Assembly (NCBI GenBank): GCA_009741485.1
Contig: CM019218.1
Span: 48,041,377 to 48,105,376, forward strand
Origin: Malurus cyaneus samueli
Lineage: Eukaryota; Chordata; Aves; Passeriformes; Maluridae
DNA: 64,000 nucleotides
Direction of reading: 5' to 3'
In this document: in pieces, positions 40,010-51,560 of the stretch
Layout: each line of letters opens with the position of its first letter
How positions within the stretch are numbered: the stretch's first letter is position 1
Position numbers and translations under genes: made by a program
The notes under the pieces: generated by a model
The model's input: the letters and a program-made list of their open reading frames with translations, nothing else
The model's database searches: none
What the model was told of the DNA's origin: nothing

Positions 40010-40450
40010 TAATCTATTTACTTCTGAATATTTAACATACAATTCTGGCACCAATCACCAGATTTAACTGGAAAATTACTCACTAATCTGTTTGCTTATT
40101 TGGAATAATTGGGTAGGCTGCCAGGGAAGAGGATTTCCTACCCTGTTTAATATCTCAGTTAGTAGTCCAATTTCAGCTTGGCGGCATAATTACTCTGACA
40201 GAGCTGTAGCCACAGGGCCTGTGAGTGGGGCTGCTTTTTAAACCGTAAATTATGGAGGATTAGCATTTATGAATTTTAAATCAGGGCTGTGGTAGGAGAC
40301 ACTAAAGCTGCTTAGAGCTTGCAAACCACTGCATTCAATCACCAGTCATTAACACATTCCTTCCCAGGAACTTTCTGCAATTGCATTTAATAAAAAGGTA
40401 TTTTCTAAATTGCTTTAAAACATTGTGTCTCTGTGTCACCAGGGATAAGG
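40010..40450. promoter_or_regulatory. Strong candidate conserved noncoding element
   Basis: Complex TE-free text with GGAATAATTGGG (near 40103), CGGCATAATTACTCTGACAG (from 40182), CCGTAAATTATGG (from 40243) and GAGGATTAGCATTTATG (from 40256). CCAATTTCAGCTTGGCGG (near 40167) gives a CCAAT core. The pattern is what highly conserved vertebrate enhancers look like, and it is followed closely by two more such blocks. No ORF is supported. Confidence 0.45.
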
Positions 40451-40599
40451 AGATGCACATTCCAGGACTAAAAGCACCACAATTTAATTTGACCCTGATT
40501 TACCTCCCACATAAGATGTTAAAGGGGCTTTCTCCTCTGTTTGAGCCCTAGCATTTCTTCTACCAGATGGATAGCACGTGGTTTGATCCTCACTAAAAC

Positions 40600-41120
40600 A
40601 ATTAAAAAAATTAAAAACTGCTAAAAATCAGAGCCGCAATGTGGCTGATTGGCAGAGATCTGAACTCTGCCGTCCCCGTAGCTCAGGAGCTTTGGCTTGT
40701 GAGCTCTCCACTGTTGTGTTTGCCTGTCAGGCTCACGATGAATCATTATGGGGTAAATCCTTCCTTTGATGTAGGCATGTAACTTCTTTTAAGGCCAATG
40801 AGAGTTATGTACATGCACTGAGGGCAGAATATTTCATGCCCTGAAGAAGTCTTAGGGAAAAAACCTGCCAAAAATCACACCGCTTTGAACTTCGAAGTCG
40901 CTCCACTTGGGAGTCTAAAGAGCTCTGAAGCCGTAAGACGTGCATCCAAATGCAAATGCTGAGCCCTTCTTTCTCCCAAACATGTGCATCTCTCCCTCTG
41001 TGAGCCTACAATTCGGCAAGGGCTTTGAGTTAGTCCTTCACATGACCCTTTCAAAGACCAAAGGCACATGTAGGAAACCTATGATTTTTACAGCAAGAGT
41101 TGTTATATGTTAAATTATAT
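40600..41120. promoter_or_regulatory. Candidate conserved noncoding element
   Basis: Non-repetitive text with GTGGCTGATTGGCAG (near 40640), CACGATGAATCATTATGGGG (from 40734) and an octamer ATGCAAAT at 40950-40957. TGATTGG/CCAAT-type and TAAT/ATCATTA-type cores are present. It is separated by about 150 bases from the preceding block. The end near 41090-41120 becomes simple AT-rich sequence. Confidence 0.4.
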
Positions 41121-41339
41121 TTATATATGTTAATAAAAATTTATAGATGTGTAGAGCCTCCTGCCACAAAACAGAACAAAGACATGAGTGAAAGTTACAT
41201 TCCACAAAATAAGAAAAGGGGGGAAAAAAGGTAGCAAACCAGACAGAGCAAAACTCGATCCAGCACCTGCCATGAAAACCTGATGCAAACACAGGCAGGC
41301 TAAAAGGAAGCCTAAGGGAGCTCCTCCCACAGCATCCCC

Positions 41340-41678
41340 GTGCAATTAGCCCAGAAACTCCGAAGAGCTCTGTGCTGTCAGAGCTACCTCCGGGAAGGGG
41401 CATATGGAATTCCCTGGATTGCTCAGCCACGGGGATTTGTACACCCTGCTCAGAGTCACTCAGCACTGACCTCTGACACAAGCAGGATCCCAGCTGATGA
41501 TGCGTTACGCTGCAATCAACAGTGCTATTCACCGAGGCAACCAGATTATTTAAAATTCCCAAACCTCATTGAAAGTCGCAGGAAATTAGGCACTTTGAAA
41601 AGTTGACACTTTTGAAAATGCCTTTTAATCTCCTAAATTACTCATGCTTTTGAAAACTTTACTCATGGTAAATACTTC
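41340..41678. promoter_or_regulatory. Candidate conserved noncoding element
   Basis: The text includes GATGATGCGTTACGCTGC (near 41497), ACCAGATTATTTAAAATTCCC (from 41539) and CTTTTAATCTCCTAAATTAC (from 41622). A 150-codon minus-strand frame (41110-41562) runs over part of it. That frame shows no domain, and noncoding conservation seems the likelier explanation. Confidence 0.4.
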
Positions 41679-44600
41679 GGGGGGGGCCTCAGTCAGTGAA
41701 AGCTAAACTGAAAGACGCTAAGGAAGGACCATTAACACAGAGCCCTGCTCAGCCCTTATCTCTTCTCTATCCTCCCAGCAACAATAGACAGAAGGAAAGC
41801 AGGGCTCTTGGCAACACCAGCCCTGTGCCAAGAATTAGTCTGACAGAGTGGCAGGTCCCCAGACCCTATTAAGGCTACTCAGACGGATGGATTTTCTTCC
41901 CTACTGCACCCTGAGTAGGCTTTTTCTAGCTGACCTCCTTTCTCTGAAGGCTGAGTGGTACCTCCACTTCTCCCCAAACTGCAAGAAAGATGCATTCTTT
42001 GCTGCTATGGCAAGAAAAATTTGATCACTCCTTGAACAGTGCAAACTGTCCATGTCTCAAGAATCAGCTTCGTGCATTGCTTCTCCTTCTAACCTCTCCT
42101 TGCCTCCACATAGCTGAAAAGCATTTCCTAGTTCTGCTTCCTGATTGCACCCCAGCACTCTCAGTGATTATTTTGTGTGCTCTCTGTGTGTATGCATACA
42201 ACAGGAGGGCAAATGTTCTAAGAGCAGGGCAGAAGCAGGAGCATCTGTTTAGCATTCAGAGTCGGAGAGGTGACTCTGAGTAGTTTTTATCCCTTTGAGA
42301 AGAAGTTGAGGGCAAGGAATGAGCATGCACAGGTTAGTAGGATGAAATCCTCCCCAGAGCATACATATGAGACTTATTAAGTGCTGCTTGCCTAGATCAT
42401 GAATTGAGATTTCAGAAGGTGGCAAGGCCTTGATGTGGAGCTGTGTCTGAGCCTGCCACATGTCAGGACTCACCTGGTCCCTAACAAACCTGAGCAGTGC
42501 CCAGGCTCTGAGGACTATTCTTTGCCTGAATGCAGACTTCAGCGAGCCACCCGCACCTTATCTGAAACACCTCTTCAAACACACTCATCCATGTCATCTG
42601 TTGTACTGTGGGAGGGCACAGAGGCACATTACAAGGAATTGGGGAAAAAAGCCATTTCAGTCTCTGTGCATTGTTTGGAAAAGCACCAAACAGCAGGACA
42701 TTCCCCAAAGGGCTGTTCTAGTTGGCTTTGGGAGTGTTGCTGTGATCTCTGCAGAGATGACATAAGGGCTACAATGGAGGCCAGATTCAAAACCCTGACA
42801 ATCAAAGTCTGAAAGGAAAAAAACCCAAACAATTTAAACTCAACTCCTACACAGCGTCTCTAAGAAGCTTCAATTCCTCGTCACTTGGGCAAAAAGCTAA
42901 AGCGAGGGCACTTCCTTATTCCCCTCTGCAATTGGCTCAAAATGTAGGCTGCAGGCAGAAGTCACATTTTAGTCCTCAAAAATCAAAGGAAGTGGAATAT
43001 CCTCTATGTTTAATGTCTACATTTCATATCTCACAGGCTTTTTCTCTATGACCCTGAAAGTACTTCAAAACTGGCAAAAGGAGAAAGATTTCTTCTCCCA
43101 AGGCAAGGGGCAGGGGGAGAAGTGACATCATATAAATATATACACATGAGTGACTGATTAAACTTTGACTTGGAAATCTCTCTTCAGTAAACTTAATATG
43201 CTTCCTCTGCCTGAGAAATGTATAATGTATAAAGCAATCCTGCCTGCCTCCTTCTTAAAGCCACCTGAAAAATCTCCTTTCATTGGCCATGGGGCTTTAC
43301 AAGCAGCTCATCTGTACGACCAGGTGGCTTGGTGTATGGCCTCGCTTTTCTGCCACTGCAGCTAGAAGCATTTTAGACCATTTATAACTTTACCTCTGAA
43401 AGGTTGGTTACTGGCAAACAGAGCCATCCCCATTTCCTCTGACACAGGAGAGGATCCACTATTGTTCTGAGTCCCTTCCAATGCTGTACCAAGACTGGAT
43501 CCTTCTTGTCTTATACCTTGATTGTGAAAATAGCCAGTGAGAGGCTGTGGACAAGAGAGCCCCTAAAATAATTAAAACTGCATTTGCTCTTAGCTGGTTA
43601 TACTGAGTATGGTATCAGTAACAAAACTGCAAAAATCCTCCAGCATACATAGTTGTGAAGGGAAAGATGGACTGTAAATAATTTGGTGACTGTCACTAGT
43701 AATTCAATGTTCTTTTTCCTGAAGGAAAAGTAAAAGGATGCTGCATGAAGACTGGCAGTATGAGCTACATAGAGTACAATATTTGATAGGCTCAAAACCT
43801 GTATGATTTCACAGTTTTGAAAACTGTAGCTTTTTGGCACTAGTAAGAAGGGAAATGAGATCTCATGTTGCTTCTCTAAAGGAGGAAGATCCAGTTTAGC
43901 TTATCTCACTCATCCAGAGCAGCAGACCTTGATGGCCATGGAAGACAGGTTACATCTTTCTGCAGAGCTAAAAACACAGAATCATTCCTAAAATTTTATT
44001 GTTACAAACTCTACAGACCACAGCCCACTGGCCCCTCAAGCCCTGCTTCATGATGCTGTGAAACCAAGTGTTTGCCATTGTTTTTTATCACACATTTGGT
44101 CTCATGGCACATGGTAAAATTGCAGTCTCAAAACAATGCAGTATGCGCAATACTTTGCCATAACCTTTCAGTTCATTGTGAATTTCCTTTACTTCTGTGA
44201 AGCCATGAACTTGATGAACGACAGCTGAGACTATTTTCATTAGTGTTAAGGGGATAGCTAACAAGTCAAAGCACATGAGCCATTTCTCATGTATAGCTTG
44301 ATATACCCATATACTGTAAGAGAGCATAATCCCATAAAGCCTAGGTTTAAAAATAATTCTCTCATTGGAAAACACATGGGACTCATCAATAAAAAATTTA
44401 CTGGTCAGGATTGTAGATCTGCAGAAATTCTGTGAGACACGAGATCAATGATCAAGCTGTCTAATCACACCCTGGTCAGCAAAAGCCTCAGCACTGTACT
44501 GAAGCCACTGGAGCACAGGAGAAGGTTTCCAATGGTTTGGCTGTGCCTGATGCCTGACACAAAAGGAAGGACAAAGACAATGTGAATCCCATTAGCACAA

Positions 44601-46189
44601 CCAAGTGAGGTTAGAACGAGACCATCCAATACCACTGCACAGGGTCACATCTCAGATGTGACTTATCTAAAAGTTAAAACTCTTCAGGACACATTTGTAT
44701 TGCAGTAGGTGGCTGAAAGCTTCCCTCTGTCTCCTGGTTTAACCTGGGGAAAAGCTGCTGAGGCAGGGAGAAGGGGCATCAGCTCAGAGGACCTCACACA
44801 GAGCCATGCTGCAGTACAAGTCTTTGAGCTACGTTTTCTATAAAGGCTTAATGCATATATTTAGGACATAAGACTCTGCAAGAAATTCACAAGTTTTTAC
44901 CATGCTCAGATGGAAAAAGCACTTCAGCTGCAAAAACAATATCTCCCTCATGTATCTCCTTGTACATAACAGACAATTTCTCCCACAGGCAATCTGAGAG
45001 AACTATAAGGTCTTTTTTCCCTTGCCAATGTCTGCCAGATGGTACCAACCCAGATACTCCTAGGCACTGGAAATACACTACTGAAGGAAATGTTCCTGTG
45101 GGAAGGGGAGTGTACAGTATGCAAATAAGCTCCTCTGGAGGGCTCCCACTCCAATATCACTCCCTGAGCACCAGAAGAAGACGGGGCACTCTTTCTGCTC
45201 TTCCTAAATCTTCTGCTGTTAGTAAGAACATCTACATAGTAAAGCTCAAAAAATCCTTCCTAAGTCTTCCAACCTTCAAAACACATAAAATTTGAAGAGT
45301 GAAACTTCTAGATTGCAGGTAAAACCTGATTTACTACACCAAAAGGATCCTGAGTCAGATTCACAGCTGGCATGACTGACTTCAGTGCAGTGATTTCTAC
45401 TGCCTGAGGTTCTGCTCTTCCACAGTTAGTGACATCTCAATTTCCTTTTTAATAAGCAACAGGCCCTGTTATAATGGGATATATGGAAGGAGAGATGTAA
45501 AAGCTTATAATATGAAAATTGATTATCATGTACTTCAGACTATTTCCTGCTGTGCCCTTTGTTTTGGTATGCATGTTTCATTTCATTGCTCCGAGCTGTT
45601 CACAGTCTCTGAACTACACTATGAAATACATTAATTATCTCATCATCTTTGGGGCAAAACCTTCTGTCCTTCTTAAAAACCATATTCACTCAAAACATTC
45701 TTTGGGTTCATTAGGAATTCTGAGTATGATGAGGGAGGACAGGACTGTAGATATATCACAGCACACACCAGATAAGATTTTGGTTGGTTGTGCTCCTGTC
45801 ACTCAAAATACAAAAAAAAAAAAGTGGCACCCCAAAACCACAGCTCAGTGTAGGTTTGCCTTTTATTTAAAAATGTTCAAAATAAAACTGCTCTCAGGTT
45901 CCCAACTCATATGGCAGTGTGAACCCATAAGAACTTTTCAAGGCTTAGTAATAAACTTCCAAAATAGAGGAGAACAGAAATGACAGGTAACTTTACTAAT
46001 AGCCCTACCGGAAGGTGCCATGGAAATATGGCAATGTCAGCATCCTGAATTAGCCTCTATATCAGATAAAAATAATATAATACTTTTATTTTCATAAATA
46101 AATCTTAATTAAGAAAATGTCTTCTCAAAGCATAAAGCAAAGGAAGGTAGAAAAAAAATTCTCCACAAAAACCTGTGTCACACACTCTC
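41679..46189. other. Noncoding stretch, nothing firm
   Basis: It begins with an eight-base G run (41679-41686). I see no gene or recognisable transposon. An octamer ATGCAAAT lies at 45119-45126, an A7-C3 tract at 42817-42826, and a 12-base A run near 45812-45823. The 154-codon plus frame at 45519-45983 is the longest in the window but has a low-information sequence and no family match. Confidence 0.6.
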
Positions 46190-46720
46190 GCACTTTGAAC
46201 TTAGGATTGGGTTGGGGTCATTTTGTAAAGAAAATAATGTTCTGGGCCCATCACAATTTGTGAAAGTCAGGTTAGAGTAAAAGCAAAATTCCCCATCGTC
46301 CTCACAAGATTTCTCGCCCTGCTCTTTTGTGAATACGCTAGAATGGGTGATGGATGGGAGGCTGCCCCTTTCTAGAGTCCTTGCTGTGTTTTGTGATAAC
46401 TCATTATATTTCTTTCTTTACAAATAGCCCCATTAATGCTCCAGAATTGAACAGAATCATAAAGCTTGAAACATCCCACTCCCATTCCGGTGGAGCTGGA
46501 GGTATTTTTTCATGAATTACAGAGCTGCCAAAACCTGATTTATCCAAGCGAAGCCTTCAAAGCCGAGTCAAAGATATTTGTTTATTTATTTGGGATTGTA
46601 AAAGAAAATACTTTTTACTGAGATAAGGATGATATAACCTAGCTACAGCTTTATTTAAATTGAATTATGTCTCTTTTAAATTTCTTCAACAATATGGTTG
46701 ATGGAAATGTTTTAGTCCTT
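46190..46720. promoter_or_regulatory. Strong candidate conserved noncoding element
   Basis: TE-free complex text with a forkhead-type TGTTTATTTA at 46579-46588. It also contains GCCCCATTAATGCTCC (near 46427), TTTTTTCATGAATTACAG (from 46505) and TTTAAATTGAATTATG (near 46653). There are no supported ORFs. An A6-C7 tract on the minus strand (46722-46734) marks its right edge. Confidence 0.43.
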
Positions 46721-46734
46721 GTTTTTTGGGGGGG

Positions 46735-48111
46735 CTGAACTAAAAACCTGATTAAACCATTTATAGAAAATTTACAAAACAGAAAAGAGTCAAGCTCTTT
46801 CAAAGTCTCTGTGGCCTCGAAACCTTATATATTCTGAGATTAGATGTCACTCTTAGTCAGATGATTCTAAACAAGACTACTATAATCCTCTCTGTTATGG
46901 AGATATTTATTTTTGTCTGAAAAACTTCAAAGCAGGCCGTGACAGATAATCAAAATCAAAATTTGCATTCCAATGAGAATTTCTTTTTAATAAAGAAGAA
47001 TAATTCTCACAGTTCCTCTGTGAAGGAGAACTGAGCTCACTTCAGGTTTGGGGGGTTTGGGGCCTGCGGTTTTGTTGTTTCTTTTGTATCTCTCATTCGT
47101 CATTATTCAGTAAAGCTTTTGCAAGCTTTGCGAAGAAATGCTGCACCAAGTGAGAAACAGAGCAGTGAAACCCAAGAATTGCATTTTTTCTTCAGAATTT
47201 TTCCCTAGAACAAACAAAACAGCCAGGAATCCCCAACAAGACATAGTCCTACAACTGCATTCCTGGGTGAACACTCTACAATGTTTTCTGCAGGGAACTG
47301 AAGCCAACTTGCAATGGAAGCTGAGAATGCCTGGGCAGGGAAGGAACATACTTTTCCTTGTGTGTATGCTTTTTTGGAATATGTTTCTATGTTTCCTTTC
47401 TGTGTTGGTAGTGGCAGTGGGGAGCTCTGTCTGTAGACCAGGACCTTAGCAGGTAAACCCTGCATTGCACCAAAATATCTGATGTTTGAAAGGCATTTGG
47501 GGCACCTCCTCAGGGGCAGCTGCATCCCTACAGATCAGATGTGCTCAGCCAGGGCTGGCAGCTCACCTGGGGGTGCTACAACAGTGATGTCGTCCTACCT
47601 GCCCCATTCCCTCTGCTAAATTGATCTTGGGAAGAGACAAATTTGGTAGCAAATGCTGTGCATCCCTGAGTGATGAAACTGCTGCTGGCTGGCTCCTTAC
47701 AGGGACTGTGCACAGCTTTTCCATTTCCAAGTAAAGCACCAGCCAGGCCTGAGCCTTGCTGTGGCACAGGCCTCTTTGTCCTTTCAGAATATTACTGTTT
47801 CTTTCCTTTCAATATTATTAACAAATATTGAAATATCCAGAACCAACAATACACTTAAATCTGTTCATAGAACTCCACAGGATCTTCCAGATTCCCATCT
47901 TCTACCAATAAACAAATGCTAAAATGGTGGTATCATTCCCCTTTCTGATGCAAACCTCCTCTAACACCACTTCCGAGTCCTCTCCTCACATTCAGACAAA
48001 AATATCTGCATGTCTCACAGGTGGGACTGTTGAGATTTTGTCTACCTGGTAATAGCTCACAGAAATACACCATTTGCAGACCCTAAACCATCAGTTTCTT
48101 TAGTTATTTAT
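46735..48111. other. Noncoding stretch, nothing firm
   Basis: No gene is supported. A G-rich tract with four G runs of at least two bases lies at 47046-47068. Frames at 47107-47525 occur on both strands and cancel as evidence. Confidence 0.55.
47046..47068 (+). repeat. G/T-rich tract, possible G-quadruplex
   Basis: The runs GG, GGGGGG, GGGG and GG are separated by TTT, TTT and CCTGC, which would fit a two-layer quadruplex. It is part of a wider T/G-rich stretch. Confidence 0.6.
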
Positions 48112-48339
48112 TTACACTACAAGTCTGCTGTCCTTTATGGTTTCCTGTGTGGACAGCAAGGCCAGCTGCAGCAGGAAGAGTGAAAGCAGCACAGTAAAAG
48201 CAAGGGTGGTCCAGCAAACCTCCACCACTTCTGCCAAGAGCTCTGGAAAGGTCTGCATAGGAGCACCATCAATAGAAGTAACCTCGGGCTCCCACTCACT
48301 GTCACTGGGGCTTTGTATCAGAGGAACCCACTTCATCCC
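48112..48339 (-). other. Possible terminal coding exon with one membrane helix
   Basis: On the minus strand an open frame (48540 down to 48112, GTG-initiated if read alone) ends in TAA. At 48340-48341 there is a good acceptor context (CCTTTCATTTCCCAG) just before this segment. The segment would encode an acidic stretch (SDSEWEPE) followed by a strong hydrophobic helix (WTTLAFTVLLSLFLLQ) and a short tail. AATAAA overlaps the stop. The helix has the W-T-T, F and L-L-S-L-F-L-L spacing seen in membrane exons of immunoglobulin heavy chains. However, those exons normally join in phase 1, and this acceptor would be phase 0. No upstream exon was found. A 147-codon frame is also open on the other strand, so GC-richer composition may explain both. 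Treat this as a hypothesis. Confidence 0.18.
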
Positions 48340-48919
48340 CTGGGAAATGAAAGGCACTGTAGGACAAGGTGCCAAGAGACAAGGTTTTCTCTGGTGGGAT
48401 GTTCTGATTACATTCACTTGGCATGAGCCAAAGAGGCAAGAGACACCTGAGAAGAGCACCTTGGCAGCCCAAGAGGCCATGGACCACCTCTCTGAGATCC
48501 AGTGTTTTCTGGCCTGGAGAGCAATCTTAGCTCTCAACACCTCATCGCAGGCTTGTCTGGCTCCCTGGATGCAAAGCTAATTCTGTACCTCCTTTGTTAT
48601 GCAAATGATTACTAAAACACTTCTCAGATTCTCTAAGGCAAAAAGGCTGCCTGTAAACTGCAAAATCTCACTTCTGTGTGGTGGGCAGTCACCTGGCCCA
48701 TCCAATCCCTTTCCAATTTGCTGGGATTTGTTTTTATTTTTAGGTTTCCTTTTCAGGAATGCATCCTGGCCCACATAGGTTTTCATTCACTGTTGCACAA
48801 TTGCTTCGTTAGCACCTCTATTTATTTTTAATTGTTTTGTTAGTGGCCATTCCAGAAAAGCACTGTGTTGGAACACGTATGAAGGAAACCTTTAAAAAAA
48901 ATTGTGACTGCAGTTACAT
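48340..48919. other. Noncoding stretch, nothing firm
   Basis: This is the upstream part of the open minus frame plus featureless sequence. An octamer ATGCAAAT lies at 48599-48606. Confidence 0.5.
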
Positions 48920-49250
48920 GGACTGTTTTGATATTCTGATCTCACCCAGTTTAAGTACAGCTCTTGAAAGTGAAGGACAGTGGTGTGAGTCAATCTCAGT
49001 TAAATGCTAGCTTTGCTCTTTTAACGATGCAACGGACACACTTGGCTGTGTTCACTAAAATCTTGTTTGATACCAATTAAGCCTTAAAAAACCCATTAAT
49101 AGTCTGAATGCCTCTCAAACTCACTTTTCAATTTATTTTGAAAAGACTCAAAGTTGGATAAGACTGAAAAAAATCTGCCAAATATTCAGCAAAAAGGGGC
49201 TGATTTGGAAAAAATGGTAGTTTTAATAATGATAAACCTCTGCATACTTT
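48920..49250. promoter_or_regulatory. Candidate conserved noncoding element
   Basis: The text includes TTTTAACGATGCAACGG (near 49019), TGATACCAATTAAGCC (from 49068) and CCCATTAATAGTCTGAATGCC (from 49092), with no TE. An A6-C3 tract sits at 49086-49094. This is a weak call from composition and motif cores. Confidence 0.33.
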
Positions 49251-49679
49251 GAAAGTATGGCTCTAAATCTGTCTCTATCCTCTTTACATCTTTAACTTTA
49301 TCCTTGTAATGCACTAAGCACAATTTTCTTCTTGGAACTATCTCTTATAATTGAAACTTTCTTAAAGGGCTGCTGAGGAAGAACAGTCAAGACTTCAAAA
49401 TGTCATTTTTTTTTCCTTGGATGCACCATCTCCATTGCAGATCTTCCATCTGGGACCGATTCCGTGTGAACCTTCATTTTTATGGGAATGCATAGCCAAG
49501 ATATTTGGAAGAGAAGAAAAAGAAAGAAGATTTCCTCTTCCACTTTGCAATCACACTACCTCATAGATCATCAAGCTTTTATTCCATGCCTTGCTGAGAC
49601 ATAATTTTTGAGGCCGTTTACTCCTTTGGTAGGAAGGTGTGCTTTCACTTTTGTCTTTTTACAACAAAACAAAAAGATT
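49251..49679. other. Noncoding stretch, nothing firm
   Basis: No gene is seen. A T run lies at 49407-49415. The text is mostly non-repetitive and could be the edge of the elements on either side. Confidence 0.5.
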
Positions 49680-50170
49680 GCGATAATGAGACCCAATGCC
49701 TGCAGCCTGCCTTGGTTTATTTTATTTCAAGATTTTTGAGTTTTGTTTCTGAAACTCCCACAGGTCCTAATTCCTGCTGAATAAGAGCATAATTACATCT
49801 CACTTGCAAAAGTACAGCATAAGATTGTCTTGAAAAAACAACATAGGCTAAAGCAGAGAGTATTTTTGGTGAGGGCTGACAGAGCACACCCTTGGGACAG
49901 CGGGGCCCTGGTGGCCAACATGACAGACATCGAGCAGAACAACAACCACTTTTGGGGAGCTGCCCTGACAAAGCTTCAAGTGGCACCAGGGTACCTATTA
50001 TGGCTGCTCCTCTATTTCTAAGCAAAATGATATCAAACACACAGAAAAGACAGCCAATAATGAGAAACTTGCAGCTGTTCTCGAAGAAAGACTTTTTTTT
50101 ATTGTACCCCAATCCAAAATACTTTAAACCAGTTTTATCAATAGCGATAAATCAGTACGATGATATGATG
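49680..50170. promoter_or_regulatory. Candidate conserved noncoding element
   Basis: Non-repetitive text with GCATAATTACATCTCAC (near 49787), a GC-richer centre (49880-50000), and AAATGATATC and GATAAATCAGTACGATG toward the right end. A 131-codon minus frame (49717-50112) covers it but looks like no protein I know. The mixture of an AT-rich flank and GC-rich core is seen in some conserved enhancers. Inferred by eye. Confidence 0.36.
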
Positions 50171-50389
50171 TCTCTTTAATCTTTTCTAAAACAAAATTTT
50201 TGAACTTTTGAGCATGGCCTTCCCAAATGGGTTAGGTCTTCTAAGACAGCATCAAACCTTCTTTTCCTTGCTTCCCATGTCAGCCCGAATCCCAATAGTT
50301 ATGAAGCATAAAAAAAAGTTCAAAGTAAAATATAAATTACCATCCCCTTCAAACACAAGTAGAAGTCTTATTAAGTCTCTAGTGCTTGA

Positions 50390-50640
50390 ATCACGTCCCA
50401 TGTCTGTTCTTTAGACCTTTCTTCCTTTGTGAGGCATAAATGGACACATCTTATTGATTTTCTTTCAACCTGGATCACCTCGATTGCTGTGAATATGGCA
50501 GACAAATCCAACTCATTCTCCCGCAGGGAACGAGGAAGAATGCAGACGAGAAGCTGGGGAAAGTCTTCTCACAGTGGGATATCAGGAGTCATTACGCAAA
50601 AAACGAAGTCTAACTGCTTGTAATTCCAAGACCTTTTTCT
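50390..50640. promoter_or_regulatory. Candidate conserved noncoding element
   Basis: The text includes CATCTTATTGATTTTC (near 50447), CACCTCGATTGCTGTG (from 50476) and GGAGTCATTACGCAAAAAACG (near 50585). It holds few repeats and no TE. This is a weaker call than its neighbours. Confidence 0.3.
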
Positions 50641-51199
50641 TTTCAGCTCCTTCAAAAAAATTTCTTTTTTTTTTTAACACTGAGAGCTCTTTCTTAAATT
50701 TTTTATGAATATCATTTTGGTTACCGTATCAATTTCTGAGAGTGTTTTTGTTTAAAAAAAGAAGTATCAAATAGGCCAGCAGTGGCTGCAAACCCTGATA
50801 AATACATATACTTAATGATGAGTGACTGTAAACAGACACTGGTCAGAAAGAGAAAGTCAGAATCAGAGAAAGCATTGTTTGAAGCTCGACAAAAAAGCTA
50901 GTTAAAACTTTTTCCTTCCAACTTGGCTCCACTTTGTATTTTTTTTTTATCATTTATAGACTTACTTTTCTAAGGACAATTGTATGAAATGAAAGGAAGT
51001 GTAAAAGTAGAAAGATTTCTGTGCCTTACACCAAACCACTTACTGTACATGAAAAAGGGATTTACTGAATCAATTTAGTTGTGTAGGGTTTTTTAAATCA
51101 AGTGAATGATTTCAGTGAAGTGGAAAAAGGTTGCAAGAATGTGCAGCAACCCAAGCTTTGCTCCTAAAAGCAACAAAAAAGACACGATTGAAATGCAGT
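50641..51199. other. AT-rich stretch, nothing firm
   Basis: Low-complexity T runs (50665-50676, 50939-50948) and plain AT-rich sequence. No gene or TE is recognised. Confidence 0.55.
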
Positions 51200-51560
51200 G
51201 GGACCTCTGTGGATGAATTAGACAGGCTGTGTACAGACACTTTGCAGTGACAATCTGCTTCTGAAAGGGATATATTAAGTGCTAACTGCACTGAGGACGT
51301 AAATTGAAGACACGATATCCAAGGACTAATTTCAAAGCACTTCTCCTTGTTAAATGAATTGCTGAAAGAGCAGGGTTTAAAAGACTTTGTTTTGTGTTAA
51401 AGGATTTGAGCTACACCTATCAGCAGAGCGAACCAGCAAACCAACGCTAACACAATAAACCCACCGCTGTCTGATTACCATCCTCTCCTAATTCCATCGC
51501 AGCTGTAATGAGTCCAATTTCTCCAGTGGTTCCCAACACCCCTGTAAAGTGCTCTGCCCC
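51200..51560. promoter_or_regulatory. Strong candidate conserved noncoding element
   Basis: Dense non-repetitive text: ATTAAGTGCTAACTGCACTG (from 51273), GACGTAAATTGAAGACACG (near 51296), CAACGCTAACACAATAAACC (from 51442), then TCTCCTAATTCCATCGCAGC (from 51483) and GTAATGAGTCC (near 51505). No TE, simple repeat or supported ORF. The style closely fits deeply conserved developmental noncoding elements. Confidence 0.43.

Noticed and set aside
41110..41562. 150-codon minus-strand open frame
   Set aside because: It overlaps a conserved-looking noncoding block and shows no family resemblance. Another frame is open beside it on the same strand.
44720..44770. Text CTCCTGGTTTAACCTGGGG, considered as an avian ERV LTR start
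   Set aside because: The resemblance ends after a few bases, and no paired LTR, primer-binding site or pol-like frame was found.
45519..45983. Longest plus-strand open frame (154 codons), starting with a hydrophobic segment
   Set aside because: The first 30 residues could pass for a signal peptide, but the rest has no domain, no splice context and no codon pattern. A frame this long is expected by chance in 64 kb.
48137..48580. 147-codon plus-strand frame opposite the candidate exon
   Set aside because: Sequence is Ser/Thr-rich without a domain. It is most easily explained as the complement of the minus frame or as composition.
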